The notes: generated by a model not told the origin, from the letters alone. A stretch of 64,000 nt of DNA from Aeromonas sobria (GCF_000820145.1 NZ_CDBW01000004.1:62001-126000), one strand, 5' to 3'; counted from the stretch's first letter, positions 7,965 to 18,150 are shown. Translations and numbers: made by a program.

Positions 7965-8381
7965 ATGCCCAGATTGCTATCCCTGCTGCTCTCCCTGCTG
8001 CTGCTCGCGGGCTGCAGTTCAACCGCCTTTGTCCGGCAGGATCTGCAACATCACCACTGGGTACTGAGCAAGCTGGATGGCGAACCGGTCGCCGCCTTGC
8101 GCGACAATCCCCCCGATTTCGAGATAGGTGAACACTTCACCGTCAACGGCATCGCCGGTTGCAATCGCTACTTCGGTCAGGGCCATCTGAAAAATGACCG
8201 GCTGTGGGTCACCAGCATGGGCAGCACCGAGATGGCCTGCATGCCACCGCTGAACACCATAGAGCAGGCCGTGCTGACCACTCTTACCGAGGGCGCCACC
8301 GTTAGCGGATCCAGCCAGACCCTGATCCTGCAGGGCAAACAGCACCGTTTGGAATACACCTTGCGCGACTGGGTGCTCTAG
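7965..8381 (+). CDS. META-domain (HslJ-like) lipoprotein
   Basis: A 138-residue protein with a lipoprotein signal: a hydrophobic Leu/Ser run ending in LLAGC (Cys17 as the lipidated residue). The mature part matches the META/HslJ fold: HHWVLSKLDGEPV, then FTVNGIAGCNRYFGQG, the family hallmark of G-x-x-G-C-N-x-Y, and TEMACMPPLNTIEQAVLTTL. HslJ in E. coli is an outer-membrane-associated heat-shock protein linked to novobiocin tolerance. It stands alone between yegD and the HDOD gene. Confidence 0.85.
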   Translation: MPRLLSLLLSLLLLAGCSSTAFVRQDLQHHHWVLSKLDGEPVAALRDNPPDFEIGEHFTVNGIAGCNRYFGQGHLKNDRLWVTSMGSTEMACMPPLNTIEQAVLTTLTEGATVSGSSQTLILQGKQHRLEYTLRDWVL

Positions 8382-8481
8382 CGCCCACAATCCCCATCAC
8401 AAAGCCGCATCACAAACAGGAACATGTTGTCCGGCTGTGGCACACTATGAGGCAGAGTTCGCAATGGAGGCTGCCTCAGCC

Positions 8482-9312
8482 ATGTCGATGGATCGCCTGT
8501 TTGACAAGATCAAACAACTCCCCACCATTCCCCAGCTGCTGCATGAATTGATGCAGAGCTTCAATGATGAAAATGCCCGCATCGACGAGATTGCGGCCAA
8601 AATCGCCATGGATCAGGTGATCAGCGTCAAGGTGCTGCGGATGGCCAACTCGGCTGCCCTGCGCCGGGGCAACGAAGTGACCTCCATCGAACAGGCGGTG
8701 ATCCGGCTTGGCTTCAACCGGTTGCGATCTGTGGTGGTTGCCTCCGGCATCATCGGCAGCTTCAAAGCCCCTCCCAGCTTCAACAAAAACAAGTTCTGGA
8801 CCGAGACCTTTCAGGTCGCCACCATTGCCAAGACCCTGGCGCAAGAGACCAAGGCACTGGATCCCGAGACGGCCTTTACCTGCGCCCTGATCCACAACAT
8901 CGGTGAACTGCTGATCCAGAGCACCCTGCCGGAAGAGGCAGAACTGATCAATATGTCGATCCAGAACGGCAGTAGCCGGGTGGAGGCCCAGCGGGAGATG
9001 CTCGGCTACGACTATTCCCAGCTTGGCGCCGAACTGGCGCGACGCTGGAACCTCTCCGAGGCCTTCGTTGATGCCATTTCCCAGCAGCTTGACCCGCTCT
9101 CCCACGATCCGGTCAGCAAGGAGGCGGTGCTGATCCGCCTCGCCGTGTTTATCTCCTTCGCCTGGAATGCCGGGGTGCCTGCCCAGGCCATCATTGCCCG
9201 CTTCCCCAAACCGCTCGCCGACCAGTTGGGACTGGATCCCAAGTCACTGGCAGGCCAGCTCGAAACGCTTCACGAACAGGGTAATGCCCTCGCCGATCTT
9301 CTGACTCAATAA
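8482..9312 (+). CDS. HDOD-domain signalling protein
   Basis: A 276-residue protein made almost wholly of an HDOD domain, the catalytically dead HD relative found in bacterial signalling. Typical blocks: LPTIPQLLHELMQSFND, IAAKIAMDQVISVKVLRMANSA, SIEQAVIRLGFNRLRSVVVASG and CALIHNIGELLIQ (HD position replaced by HN, no metal pair). Partners usually include c-di-GMP or chemotaxis proteins, but none is next to it. Start ATG 8482 is favoured because GGAGG lies 11 bases upstream; an open frame extends to GTG 8437. The glucosidase gene follows after five bases, so the two are probably co-transcribed. Confidence 0.88.
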   Translation: MSMDRLFDKIKQLPTIPQLLHELMQSFNDENARIDEIAAKIAMDQVISVKVLRMANSAALRRGNEVTSIEQAVIRLGFNRLRSVVVASGIIGSFKAPPSFNKNKFWTETFQVATIAKTLAQETKALDPETAFTCALIHNIGELLIQSTLPEEAELINMSIQNGSSRVEAQREMLGYDYSQLGAELARRWNLSEAFVDAISQQLDPLSHDPVSKEAVLIRLAVFISFAWNAGVPAQAIIARFPKPLADQLGLDPKSLAGQLETLHEQGNALADLLTQ

Positions 9313-9317
9313 GCATC

Positions 9318-11147
9318 ATGACCCATCCGTTTCTGTTTCATCCCCAGGTGGCGCCCTGGTTCAAAGAGAGCGCCGACGCACTGCAACTCACCCTCTTTAG
9401 CGAACTGGACGCCCCGATCCGCAAGGTGTGGCTACGCCACGAGCCGGACAACGAGGAGTACCTGATCCCGATGACACCGGTCTCCACCCGCGACCGGCTG
9501 CAGGTGTGGCAGGTCGAGCTGCCACTGGCCAAGGGGCAGGATACCCACCTCTACAGCTTCAAGTGCCTCACCGACGAAGGGCAGTGGTGGTTGCATGGCG
9601 CGGGCGTCAGCCCCGCCATGCCGCCACGGGAGCAGCATTTTCGCTTCAACAGCCTGCACCAGCCGCCGGCCTGGGTGCAGGATCAGGTGTTCTACCAAAT
9701 CTTCCCCGACCGCTTCTGCAATGGCGACCCGTCGCTGAGCGTCAAGCATCACGAATATGAGTACCGCGGCAAGGCGGTGGTCAGCAAAGGGTGGGGGGAG
9801 CCGGTCAGCCGTCATGAAGAGGGCCACGGCGCCTGCGAATTCTATGGTGGCGATCTGGCTGGCATTGATGCCAAGCTGCACTATCTGCAATCCCTCGGGG
9901 TGACGGCGCTCTACCTCAACCCCATCTTCGATTCGCCGAGCAACCACAAGTACGACACCCAGGACTACTTCAAGGTCGATGCTCACCTCGGCAGCAACGA
10001 GCAGTTCGCCGAGCTGACCCGCAACCTGCACCAGCGCGGCATGAAGATCATTCTCGATGCGGTGGTCAATCACACCTCGACCGAGCATCCCTGGTTCTGC
10101 CCGCCGCTAGGGGCCAACAGCAACTCGGATTCCCCGTGGCGCAGCTTCTACACCTTTGACAACGAAGGGGATTACGTCAGCTGGAAGGGCATTCGCAGCC
10201 TGCCCAAACTCGACTTTGCCAGCGAACAGGTGCAGGACGCCATCTATCGCGCTGATGACGCCATCCTGCGCTACTGGATGCGGCCGCCCTACCATATCGA
10301 CGGCTGGCGCTTTGACGTCATCCACATGCTGGGGGAGCGCGGCACCGCCGAGGGCAACCGCAGTCATGTGCGGGCCATTCGCGGGGCGGTGAAGCAGGAG
10401 AACCCGGACGCCTATGTGCTCGGCGAACACTTCTTCGAGGCGAGCCAGTGGCTGCAAGGGGATCAGGAGGACGGCGCCATGAACTACTACGGCTTCGCCC
10501 ACCCGATCCGCGCCTTCCTGGCAGGACAGGATATCGCCTATCACCCCATCAAGATCAGCGCCGAAGAGCTGGACCGCTGGCTCAAGCTGGCGCGGGCCCA
10601 CATCCCGTTCAAGAACCAGCTGGCCCAGTTCAACCTGCTGGACAGCCACGACACCGCCCGATTCCTCCACCTGCTGGGAGAAGACAAACAGCGGATGCGG
10701 CTGGCGGCGACGCTGTTGCTCACCTATATCGGTACACCCTCCATCTACTACGGCGACGAAGTGGGACTCTCTGGCGGCAACGACCCGGACTGCCGCCGCT
10801 GCTTCCCGTGGAATACCACAGACTGGGATCATGTGCTGCACGATTACTACCGCCGCCTGATCCAGATCCGCCGCCAGCGCCCCTCCCTGCGCCGTGGCGA
10901 TATCCAGACCCTCTATGCCGGGCCCCACAGCTATGTGTTTGCCCGCACCCTGCAAAGCGATCAGGTGGTGGTTGCCTGCAACCGTCACCCGAGCGAGCCG
11001 CGCACCATCAGCCTGCCGCTGTGGCAAACCGCCAGCCCGGCCAGCCGCTTCACCGACGCCTTCAACGGCGACAAGTTCGAGGTGGTGCAGGGCGAGGTGC
11101 AGCTCACCATCCCGGCCAACTCGGCCAGGGTGTTGATCTCCAGCTGA
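9318..11147 (+). CDS. malZ: Maltodextrin glucosidase / neopullulanase-like alpha-glucosidase
   Basis: GH13 alpha-amylase-family enzyme of the MalZ type, which removes glucose from short maltodextrins in the cytoplasm. 609 residues, near the MalZ norm of ~605. Order: N-terminal beta-domain (1-115), then the (beta/alpha)8 barrel opening with DQVFYQIFPDRFCNGDP. Conserved regions: I DAVVNHTS, II GWRFDVIHML (Asp nucleophile), III VLGEHF (Glu acid/base), IV LLDSHDTARF (Asp). A C-terminal beta-sheet ends the protein. There is no signal peptide. It follows the HDOD gene by five bases; the other mal genes are not in the window. A strong terminator follows. Confidence 0.92.
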   Translation: MTHPFLFHPQVAPWFKESADALQLTLFSELDAPIRKVWLRHEPDNEEYLIPMTPVSTRDRLQVWQVELPLAKGQDTHLYSFKCLTDEGQWWLHGAGVSPAMPPREQHFRFNSLHQPPAWVQDQVFYQIFPDRFCNGDPSLSVKHHEYEYRGKAVVSKGWGEPVSRHEEGHGACEFYGGDLAGIDAKLHYLQSLGVTALYLNPIFDSPSNHKYDTQDYFKVDAHLGSNEQFAELTRNLHQRGMKIILDAVVNHTSTEHPWFCPPLGANSNSDSPWRSFYTFDNEGDYVSWKGIRSLPKLDFASEQVQDAIYRADDAILRYWMRPPYHIDGWRFDVIHMLGERGTAEGNRSHVRAIRGAVKQENPDAYVLGEHFFEASQWLQGDQEDGAMNYYGFAHPIRAFLAGQDIAYHPIKISAEELDRWLKLARAHIPFKNQLAQFNLLDSHDTARFLHLLGEDKQRMRLAATLLLTYIGTPSIYYGDEVGLSGGNDPDCRRCFPWNTTDWDHVLHDYYRRLIQIRRQRPSLRRGDIQTLYAGPHSYVFARTLQSDQVVVACNRHPSEPRTISLPLWQTASPASRFTDAFNGDKFEVVQGEVQLTIPANSARVLISS

Positions 11148-11172
11148 GTGGGCCGCTGGCGCACTGAAACGC

Positions 11173-11202
11173 AAAACCGGAGCCCAAGGCTCCGGTTTTT
11201 TA
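11173..11202 (+). terminator. Intrinsic terminator after malZ
   Basis: CCGGAGCC (11177-11184) and GGCTCCGG (11188-11195) form an 8-bp stem with a three-base loop, preceded by AAAA and followed by TTTTT. This is a textbook rho-independent terminator, and the flanking A-run makes it usable from both sides, serving also the convergent gene on the right. Confidence 0.9.
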
Positions 11203-11246
11203 TTCCGCTCAATCCACGATGGCCTCTGGCCCGTTACGCAGCGGGG

Positions 11247-11780
11247 TCAGTAGTTGATGCTGACGTAGGGCACTTCCGGCACCTGCCAGCGCTGCTTGAG
11301 GTAGACGGTGAGCACAAAGAAGAAGTTGGCCAGCAGGTTGGCGAAGCGATAGAGAATGGGATCGAAGGCCACCTCGCTCTCCTCCAGCCTAACCAGCAGC
11401 CGCACCACCTTCTTGCTGCCGCAGCGGCACAGATGGAGGGTGGGAATGGGCTGCGGCCCCTGTGGCAGCACGAAACCGGTGACGCTCCCCCGGCTTGCCT
11501 CGTTGTAGTGGTCGTAACGGGCCTTGAGCCACTCAAGGTCTGCATCGAAGATCCCCAACTTACCGCGCACCGAGCCGTTGAGGTTGTAGATAAGCCGCTG
11601 CAACACCGCGAGATCCGCCAGCATGGGCTCGGTATCGGCATCCGGCGCAAGGTGTGACAGCACAGCCCCAACCTGACAGCAGAGTTCGTCTGTGGCGATT
11701 TCAAAATCACATTTGAGCGAGGTTTCGAAGATAAAGGGGTAGCAAAGCTCGCGCTTGTCTCTTGGCTTCTTGGGGTTCAT
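11247..11780 (-). CDS. PduO-type corrinoid adenosyltransferase-like protein, motifs degraded
   Basis: A 177-residue protein with the helical pattern of PduO-family ATP:cob(I)alamin adenosyltransferases: ATDELCCQVGAVLSHL, FVLPQGPQPIPTLHLCRCGSKK, and ILYRFANLLANFFFVLTVYL. Two functional landmarks of the family are absent. One is the N-terminal ATP loop (T-G-D-x-G-x-T); the other is the Arg-rich stretch after LH (normally A-R-T-x-x-R-R-A-E, here LCRCGSKK). It may therefore bind ligand without catalysis or do something else. It is monocistronic, and no cobalamin genes are nearby. Confidence 0.6.
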   Translation of the reverse strand: MNPKKPRDKRELCYPFIFETSLKCDFEIATDELCCQVGAVLSHLAPDADTEPMLADLAVLQRLIYNLNGSVRGKLGIFDADLEWLKARYDHYNEASRGSVTGFVLPQGPQPIPTLHLCRCGSKKVVRLLVRLEESEVAFDPILYRFANLLANFFFVLTVYLKQRWQVPEVPYVSINY

Positions 11781-11869
11781 GGGGCAACCTGATTGGAGAA
11801 AAAGCCAGTTTGCCAGCCCCGGGAAGGGCTGGCAAACGGCAGGTCATTACTTGCGTTACGCGCTGTGGC

Positions 11870-13012
11870 TCAGGCGTTCTTACTGGCGGGCTCTGTTGAT
11901 GGCTGGAACTGGTTAATCATCCGCAGCGCCTCCAGCATCCGCTGGTTGAAGCTGGTGAAGCGATCGACCTGCAGCGGGTCCGCTTCACCTCTCGCGGCCA
12001 GCACGGCAGGAGTCAGCGCCTGTTGCTGGGATGCTGGCAGCAGGGTATCCGCCTGTTTCTGTACCTGATCCAGCTTGGGCAGGTAGTCGGCAAACGGCTT
12101 GATCAGATCCTGCAGGGAGTGCGCCCCCTGATAGGTCTGGCTCAGCTTGACGCTCTGCTTGAGCTTGAGGGAATAAGAAGCCAGCTGGCTGTCATCCAGT
12201 TTCAGCTCGCTCGCCTTATCCAGCAGATCCTCGAAGTTGCCGGAGAAGAAATTCCCGGCCAGCTCGTCGATTCCCTTGACCAGCTTGCCGATGGACTCCA
12301 TCTCATCGCTGCTGAGATCCCCCTCCAGCGAGAAGCTGAAGCTTTGGCTCGACTTGAGGCTGAACTGGCTGCCACTCTCACTGCTCTGGGACTTGCTCTG
12401 CCAGCTGTCGTTGAAGCGCAGCACCACCTTGTCGCCATCCTTGGTCTGGATCTCCAGATAGCCCTGCTGGCGACTGGCCATCTCGGCTGCCCCCATGTCG
12501 GTCGGAGAGACCTTGCCGAAGAACTCCTTCTCGAACTCGTCGAGCCCCTTCTGGATCAGCTTGTAGCTCTGATCGATACCGGTCTTGATATCCTCATTGT
12601 CGGTTGCCCAGTCGCCGAGCTGCTTGCGGGCATCACCGAACCCCTTGTCTACCCCTTTGCGCGCCTGCTCCATCATGCCGGTCAGATCCTCATCGGATTT
12701 GCCATCGGCTCGCGCAGCGCCAAGTCGGCCAGTGACAAACTGCAGCACGTTGTCCGCCACCGACTGGAAGTCGAACAGGGTCTCCGGCGTGATCACCTCC
12801 GGCTCCTGTACCTTGGGCGCTTTATAACCCTGGCCATTGATCTCCAGCGAGAACTGCAGCGCCTGCTGGATAAGCACCTGCGCCCATTTGGGCGGCTTGT
12901 GTAAAGAGACCTCTTCCTCGTTCTTGACCTGTTTCGACTCCGCCTGTTGAGGCGATTTGGGAGAGACACCCACTCCCTTGGGTTGGGCTGCGCCCATGCC
13001 TTCGATCTGCAT
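11870..13012 (-). CDS. DUF5610-like protein of unknown function
   Basis: A 380-residue soluble protein with no signal peptide and few cysteines. The N-terminal ~50 residues are polar and likely disordered. The middle [19 protein letters not shown] followed by [19 protein letters not shown] resembles the DUF5610 domain found in gamma-proteobacteria. A serine/glutamine-rich stretch (about 205-245) and a helical C-terminus follow. ATG 13012 is chosen because GGGAGGA stands six bases before it; a longer open frame to 13063 lacks support. It is transcribed divergently from trmA. Function unknown. Confidence 0.7.
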   Translation of the reverse strand: MQIEGMGAAQPKGVGVSPKSPQQAESKQVKNEEEVSLHKPPKWAQVLIQQALQFSLEINGQGYKAPKVQEPEVITPETLFDFQSVADNVLQFVTGRLGAARADGKSDEDLTGMMEQARKGVDKGFGDARKQLGDWATDNEDIKTGIDQSYKLIQKGLDEFEKEFFGKVSPTDMGAAEMASRQQGYLEIQTKDGDKVVLRFNDSWQSKSQSSESGSQFSLKSSQSFSFSLEGDLSSDEMESIGKLVKGIDELAGNFFSGNFEDLLDKASELKLDDSQLASYSLKLKQSVKLSQTYQGAHSLQDLIKPFADYLPKLDQVQKQADTLLPASQQQALTPAVLAARGEADPLQVDRFTSFNQRMLEALRMINQFQPSTEPASKNA

Positions 13013-13183
13013 AATGTGTCCTCCCACCATGCTTGTAGATCTACTATCGGCCTGACTGAACACTTCTTGACCACAAAATACTGGACAATCTACTGCGGCC
13101 TTTTAAAATCCACACCCTTTGGGTGGCCTGTTGCCTTCCCCCGATTTCGATCCGGCCTGGCCGGTGTGCATGTGAGGTATATC

Positions 13184-14317
13184 ATGACCCAATCCCAACG
13201 GGCTGACGCAGATTCTGTGGCGCCAAGAACCCCTGCCGACTATCAGGCCCAGCTCGATGAAAAGAGCGCTCGCCTCACCGAGCTGTTTGCCGGATTCACC
13301 CTCCCGGCGCTGGAGGTTCATGCCTCACCGGCAGAGTACTACCGGATGCGGGCCGAATTTCGCATCTGGCATGAGGGGGATGATCTCTTCCACTGCATGT
13401 ATGCCCCGGCAACCAAAGAGATTATTCGGGTTGAGCACTTCCCGACCGCCAGCCGCCTGATCAATCAGCTGATGCCGGTACTGCTGGAGGGGCTGCGCCC
13501 CCATCCGGTGCTGCGCCGCAAGCTGTTCCAGATCGACTACCTGTCGACCCAGTCTGGCCAGCTCATCGTCAGCCTGCTCTATCACCGCAAGCTGGAAGCC
13601 GAGTGGCAACAGGTCGCCGACACCCTGCAAGCCGACCTGCGCGCCCAAGGGTTTGATCTGCGGCTGATTGGTCGGGCTCACAAACAGAAAATCGCTCTGG
13701 GCGATGACTTTGTTATCGAGCAGCTCAACGTGGCGGGTCGCCAGCTCACCTACAAGCAGGTGGAGAACAGCTTCACCCAGCCCAACGCCGTCATCAATGA
13801 GCAGATGCTGGCCTGGGCGCTGGCTGTGACCAAGGGGAGCGAAGGGGACCTGCTGGAGCTCTATTGCGGCAACGGCAACTTCTCCATCGCGCTGGCGCAG
13901 AACTTCCGCAAGGTGCTGGCTACCGAAATCGCCAAGCCAAGCGTCGACTCCGCCCAGTTCAACATCGCAGCCAACGGCGTCGACAACCTGATCATCCTGC
14001 GCATGTCGGCCGAGGAGTTCACCATGGCGATGCGTGGCGAGCGGGAGTTCAACCGCCTCAAGGGGGTCGACCTCAAGAGCTACCAGTGCAACACCATCTT
14101 CGTCGACCCGCCCCGCGCCGGTCTCGACGATGCCACCGTCAAGCTGGTGCAGGAGTACGACAATATCCTCTACATCTCCTGCAACCCCGAGACCCTGCAG
14201 GCCAACATGGCGGTATTGGGCGAGACCCACGAGATCGCCCGTTTCGCTCTGTTCGACCAGTTCCCCTGGACCCATCACATGGAAGCCGGGGTCTATCTGC
14301 GCCGCAAGGCCGGTTGA
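13184..14317 (+). CDS. trmA: tRNA (uracil-5-)-methyltransferase
   Basis: Uses SAM to methylate U54 in the T-loop of tRNAs, and also acts on tmRNA. 377 residues against 366 in E. coli. Visible: N-terminal substrate half with [18 protein letters not shown] pocket [19 protein letters not shown] near residue 222, [11 protein letters not shown] near 305, and the catalytic Cys in [15 protein letters not shown] near 330. GAGG lies six to ten bases before ATG 13184. The frame is open for a further 79 codons upstream, but that part overlaps the divergent neighbour's start and shows no homology. Confidence 0.95.
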   Translation: MTQSQRADADSVAPRTPADYQAQLDEKSARLTELFAGFTLPALEVHASPAEYYRMRAEFRIWHEGDDLFHCMYAPATKEIIRVEHFPTASRLINQLMPVLLEGLRPHPVLRRKLFQIDYLSTQSGQLIVSLLYHRKLEAEWQQVADTLQADLRAQGFDLRLIGRAHKQKIALGDDFVIEQLNVAGRQLTYKQVENSFTQPNAVINEQMLAWALAVTKGSEGDLLELYCGNGNFSIALAQNFRKVLATEIAKPSVDSAQFNIAANGVDNLIILRMSAEEFTMAMRGEREFNRLKGVDLKSYQCNTIFVDPPRAGLDDATVKLVQEYDNILYISCNPETLQANMAVLGETHEIARFALFDQFPWTHHMEAGVYLRRKAG

Positions 14318-14335
14318 TTCAAGCTGACGGAAAAC

Positions 14336-14363
14336 AAAAACAGGGCCGCATGGCCCTGTTTTG
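14336..14363 (+). terminator. Bidirectional terminator between trmA and HAD gene
   Basis: CAGGGCC (14341-14347) and GGCCCTG (14352-14358) with a GCAT loop, flanked by AAAAA and TTTT. The genes converge here, so the hairpin can end both transcripts. Confidence 0.85.
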
Positions 14364-14406
14364 CTATCTGGTCGCTCGCCGCCAAAAAGGGGCGCCCGCT
14401 TTGTTG

Positions 14407-15219
14407 TTATCTGGATGGTGCAGCTTGCAACACCCGTTGCCGAATGATCTGGGTAACCCCTTGTTCATCATTACCCGGCGCGATAAAACGAGCTAATTTT
14501 TTAATTTCAGGGTGAGCATTGGCCATGGCATAACTGTGATAGGTCTCTTTTAGCATTTCGACATCATTAAAAAAATCACCAAAGCTCATGCTCTGCTCGT
14601 AGTTGAAATCAAAAACAGTTTGCAGCTTTTTAATGGCCGCCCCTTTCGAGGCATCTTTGTGCATAAAATCGAGCCAAATTTCGCCGCTCACCACCACCTG
14701 ATGGCTATCGCCAAAATGCGGGAATACCACTGGGTAAACATGCTGTTCAGCACCATTGAAATTAAGCACGGCGACCTTGATAAATTCATCGTCAATTGCC
14801 AATAAATCATCCACTTGCACCAGTGAGTGATAATAGTTGTTCATTTCATCAAGGGCCGCCTGACAGGTTGTTTCGGTATAGGCGGTATGCTTGCCACACA
14901 ACACCAGATGAGAGCCCGCGATTTGACGCACTGCGGTAATCATCTGATAGGCATCTTGCTGGTCAATCAGGCTGCTATGTAACTCGTTCCCCTGATAGAC
15001 CACATAAGTGCCATTTTCAGCAATAAATACCATCTGGTCTTTGATTGGCGAAAAAATATCCAGCAAGCTGTGATATTGCCGACCCGATGCCGCCGCAAAC
15101 AGCACTCCCTGCTGTTGCAGCAAGGCGAATACTTCAAAAAAATCCACTGGCAACGCTTTCTGGCTATTTAATAAGGTGCCATCCATATCGACGGCAATAA
15201 ATTTAATCTGCGTACTCAC
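14407..15219 (-). CDS. Cof-type HAD-superfamily phosphatase
   Basis: Cytoplasmic haloacid-dehalogenase-fold phosphatase of the Cof/IIB subfamily, similar to E. coli YbiV (SupH), which acts on sugar phosphates. 270 residues. Motif I is AVDMDGTLLNS near the start, motif II is in AAASGR, motif III Lys is in KDASKGAAIKKL, and motif IV is FGDFFNDVEML. The large cap between residues ~80 and 190 sets specificity. Start GTG 15219 is preferred: AGGAG lies five bases upstream, while in-frame ATG 15237 has none. Base composition is lower in GC than its neighbours. Its position beside mgl hints at sugar phosphates, which is inference. Confidence 0.85.
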   Translation of the reverse strand: MSTQIKFIAVDMDGTLLNSQKALPVDFFEVFALLQQQGVLFAAASGRQYHSLLDIFSPIKDQMVFIAENGTYVVYQGNELHSSLIDQQDAYQMITAVRQIAGSHLVLCGKHTAYTETTCQAALDEMNNYYHSLVQVDDLLAIDDEFIKVAVLNFNGAEQHVYPVVFPHFGDSHQVVVSGEIWLDFMHKDASKGAAIKKLQTVFDFNYEQSMSFGDFFNDVEMLKETYHSYAMANAHPEIKKLARFIAPGNDEQGVTQIIRQRVLQAAPSR

Positions 15220-15549
15220 AAGCGCTCCTGTCGTCATTATTCATAAAAACATCGCAATAAAAATCAACGCCACCACATCCATGGCGGCGCCCCTAAATGG
15301 CGGCCTCAAGTCTACTGCTGTTAGCTGCCAATGCAGGAGGGGGCAAATCTTGAGTGACCACCGAACCAGTGGCAACCGGCGCAATAGTCACCATCGAGGT
15401 GGGTGAAGATAAACTCGGCGGGTATTCTTGTCACTTGAGTCGCGATTTTTATCAATAACGGCGGGAGGCTGCTGAAGTCTTGCGGGGCGTGCCATTGAGA
15501 CGATTGGCGGGGAAAATGGGTGGCTCACCCTGACGGTGAGCCACGGCCA
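15220..15549. other. Gap between HAD phosphatase and mglC, with the mgl terminator
   Basis: About 330 bp without a recognised gene. It must carry the promoter of the leftward HAD gene. The end nearest mglC contains GTGGCTCACC (15520-15529) and GGTGAGCCAC (15535-15544), a perfect 10-bp stem with loop CTGAC. Read leftward it is followed by CCATTTTCC, a plausible terminator for mglBAC. Nothing else was recognised. Confidence 0.6.
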
Positions 15550-16560
15550 TTATTTCTTCTTGGCGTACTTCATGGAGTCCAGCGCCACCGCCAGAATGAT
15601 GATGCCGCCCTTGATGATGAACTGCCAGTAAGGGCTGACCCCGATATAGGTCAAACCGTAGTTGATCAGGGTGAAGATCAGCACGCCGGTGATCACACCC
15701 GCGACCGTCCCTACCCCGCCGGCAAACGACACGCCACCCACCACGCAGGCCGCGATGGCATCCAGCTCATACATGAAGCCGAGGTTGTTGGTGGCACTGC
15801 CCACCCGCCCCGCTTCCAGCATGCCGCCGAAGGCGTAGAAGACCCCTGCCAGCGCATAGATCATCACCAGATTGACTGCCACGTTGACGCCGGAAACCTT
15901 GGCCGCCTCGGGGTTGCCGCCGATGGCGAAGATGTTTTTGCCAAAGCGGGTCTTGTTCCACAGCACCCAGACAAAGACGCTGGCGATGGCCGCATAGAAG
16001 GTCAAGTACGAGAGCTTGAATCCTCCTATCCGGATAAACCCTTGGGCAAAGCTGGAGAAGCGGGGGTCAAACCCGGCCACCGGCGAAGCCCCTACCGAGT
16101 CAAAGTAGAGGGAGTTGATGCCGTAGACGATGATCATGGTGCCCAGGGTGGTAATGAACGGGGTGACGTTCAGATAGGCAACGATGAGACCGTTAACCAG
16201 TCCGATCAGCGCCCCCACCGCACACACCAGCAGGATCACCACCGGAATGGGCACCTCCCCCAGCGTGGGGAACACCTTGTTGACGTTGGTCAGCGCCTGC
16301 AACATGGTTGCCGCGATAAGTGCCGCCAGACCGACCTGACGACCGGCCGAGAGATCTGTCCCCTGAGTGATGATGATGCCCGCCACCCCCAGCGCTATGA
16401 TGACCCGCACCGAGGACTGGGTCAGGATGTTGCTGAAGTTGGTGAGGCTCAGGAAGGAGGGCTCCTGGATCACGATGACCATGAGCAGCACCAGCAACAC
16501 CAGGTAGATAGCGTTTTCCTTGAGCGCCTGCATCAGATTGAAATTTTTAGCCGACTCCAT
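15550..16560 (-). CDS. mglC: Galactose/methyl-galactoside ABC importer, permease
   Basis: Inner-membrane permease of the MglBAC high-affinity D-galactose and methyl-beta-galactoside importer. 336 residues, exactly the E. coli length. About ten hydrophobic segments, beginning NAIYLVLLVLLMVIVI; the ATPase-contact region is around GGNPEAAKVSGVNV. Start ATG 16560 has AGGAAG upstream; the open frame continues to 16656 but overlaps mglA. It lies 16 bp after mglA and ends at a hairpin terminator. Expression should follow the GalR/CRP-type control upstream of mglB. Confidence 0.95.
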   Translation of the reverse strand: MESAKNFNLMQALKENAIYLVLLVLLMVIVIQEPSFLSLTNFSNILTQSSVRVIIALGVAGIIITQGTDLSAGRQVGLAALIAATMLQALTNVNKVFPTLGEVPIPVVILLVCAVGALIGLVNGLIVAYLNVTPFITTLGTMIIVYGINSLYFDSVGASPVAGFDPRFSSFAQGFIRIGGFKLSYLTFYAAIASVFVWVLWNKTRFGKNIFAIGGNPEAAKVSGVNVAVNLVMIYALAGVFYAFGGMLEAGRVGSATNNLGFMYELDAIAACVVGGVSFAGGVGTVAGVITGVLIFTLINYGLTYIGVSPYWQFIIKGGIIILAVALDSMKYAKKK

Positions 16561-16576
16561 AAATGTCTTCCTGTCT

Positions 16577-18097
16577 CTAGAGGTACAGAGATGCCAGGCG
16601 CAGTATCTCGCTCTGGTCAGTTTCTTTGGTATTGACGATCCCGGCGACCCGGCCATTGCTCATCACCATGATACGGTCGGTGATCCCCAGCAATTCCGGC
16701 ATCTCTGACGAGATGATGATGATCCCCTTCTCCTTCTTCGCCAGCTCCAGGATCAGCTGATAGATCTCGAACTTGGCGCCCACGTCGATGCCGCGGGTGG
16801 GCTCGTCGAGCATCAGGATCTCCGGCTGGGTCAGCAGCCAGCGACCGATGATCACCTTCTGCTGGTTGCCCCCGGAGAGAGAACCGATCTGGGTCTGCTG
16901 GGTCGGCGTCTTGACCCGCATGGAGTCGATCACCCACTGGGTATCGCTCTTCATCTTGGTGTCACTGAGCAGCCCCATGGAGCCTTTGTAGCTGTCCATG
17001 TTGGCGATCAGGGAGTTGAAGGCGATATCGAGACGGGAGTAGATACCGGTGGATCGACGCTCTTCCGTCACCAGCGCAAAGCCGTTGTGAATCGCTTCGT
17101 GGGCGTTGTGGTTGGCCACCTCTTTGCCATGCAGCTTGATGGTGCCCTGACTGCGATCGCGAATACCGAACAGGGTCTCGACGATGTCAGTGCGCTTGGC
17201 CCCCACCAGTCCGGCGATGCCGAGGATCTCCCCCTTGTGCAGGTTGAAGGTCACATCCTTGATGGAGGGCTGGTTCTTCGCCGTCAGGTGTTCGATCTCG
17301 AGGATCACCTCTTGCGGCTGGTTGGTTTTTTCCGGGAAGCGCTGGGTCAGTTCACGGCCGACCATCATGCCGATGATCTGATCCATGGTCATCCCCTTGA
17401 GCGGCCGGGTTGCCACCCACTGGCCATCCCGCAATATGGTGATCTCGTCACAGAGCTGGAAGATCTCCTCCATCTTGTGAGAGATGTAAACGATGCCGCA
17501 CCCCTTATCCTTCAACTTGTTGATGATCTTGAAGAGGTGGTTCACCTCTTTCTCGGTCAGGGAGGAGGTGGGCTCGTCCATGATGACGATCTTGGCATCG
17601 TAGGAGAATGCCTTGGCGATCTCGATCATCTGCATCTGGGAGACCGACAGGGTCGCGACCTTCACCTTGGGGTCGATGTCGATGTCGAGCTCGTCAAAGA
17701 TGCGTTTGGTATCGTCATACATCTTGCCGTGGTCGATGAACCACCCCTTGGTGGGGTAGCGGCCGAGCCACATGTTGTCCATCACGGTACGCTGCAACAC
17801 CAGGTTGAGCTCCTGATGCACCATGGAGACGCCATTTTCCAGCGCCTGCTTGGAGGAGCTGAAGTTGATCTCCTGTCCCTTGAAGAAGATCTTGCCCTCA
17901 TCCTTCTCGTAAATGCCGAACAGGCACTTGAGCAGGGTGGATTTTCCCGCTCCGTTCTCGCCCATCAACGCATGCACAGAATGAGGACGGACCCGTAAAT
18001 TGACATTATCGAGTGCCTTGACGCCGGGAAAGCTCTTACTGACGTCAATCATCTCCAACAGCCATTCTGATTGTTGCTGTGTTGTCATATCAGCCAT
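16577..18097 (-). CDS. mglA: Galactose/methyl-galactoside ABC importer, ATPase
   Basis: Double-cassette ATPase powering MglC. 506 residues from ATG 18097, the E. coli length. First cassette: Walker [10 protein letters not shown] near 47, [14 protein letters not shown] and Walker [12 protein letters not shown]. Second cassette: degenerate Walker A ([15 protein letters not shown]), signature [14 protein letters not shown] and Walker [13 protein letters not shown] near 425. The alternative start at ATG 18088 differs by three codons. A terminator-like hairpin precedes the gene, separating it from mglB. Confidence 0.95.
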   Translation of the reverse strand: MADMTTQQQSEWLLEMIDVSKSFPGVKALDNVNLRVRPHSVHALMGENGAGKSTLLKCLFGIYEKDEGKIFFKGQEINFSSSKQALENGVSMVHQELNLVLQRTVMDNMWLGRYPTKGWFIDHGKMYDDTKRIFDELDIDIDPKVKVATLSVSQMQMIEIAKAFSYDAKIVIMDEPTSSLTEKEVNHLFKIINKLKDKGCGIVYISHKMEEIFQLCDEITILRDGQWVATRPLKGMTMDQIIGMMVGRELTQRFPEKTNQPQEVILEIEHLTAKNQPSIKDVTFNLHKGEILGIAGLVGAKRTDIVETLFGIRDRSQGTIKLHGKEVANHNAHEAIHNGFALVTEERRSTGIYSRLDIAFNSLIANMDSYKGSMGLLSDTKMKSDTQWVIDSMRVKTPTQQTQIGSLSGGNQQKVIIGRWLLTQPEILMLDEPTRGIDVGAKFEIYQLILELAKKEKGIIIISSEMPELLGITDRIMVMSNGRVAGIVNTKETDQSEILRLASLYL

Positions 18098-18109
18098 CAC
18101 ATCTGGTTG

Positions 18110-18139
18110 AAAAAAGGGCAAGGGGATCGCCCTTGCCCT
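18110..18139 (-). terminator. Partial terminator between mglB and mglA
   Basis: In the mRNA sense, GGGCAAGGGC and CCCCTTGCCC form a long stem around GAT, followed by TTTTTT (complement of 18110-18115). It is a proper intrinsic terminator shape placed inside the operon, which fits the known excess of binding protein over transporter in such systems. Confidence 0.8.
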
Positions 18140-18150
18140 GGAGGGGGGAA

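Noticed and set aside
13103..13183. Extended N-terminus for TrmA
   Set aside because: The frame is open upstream but family length and the GAGG box support ATG 13184.
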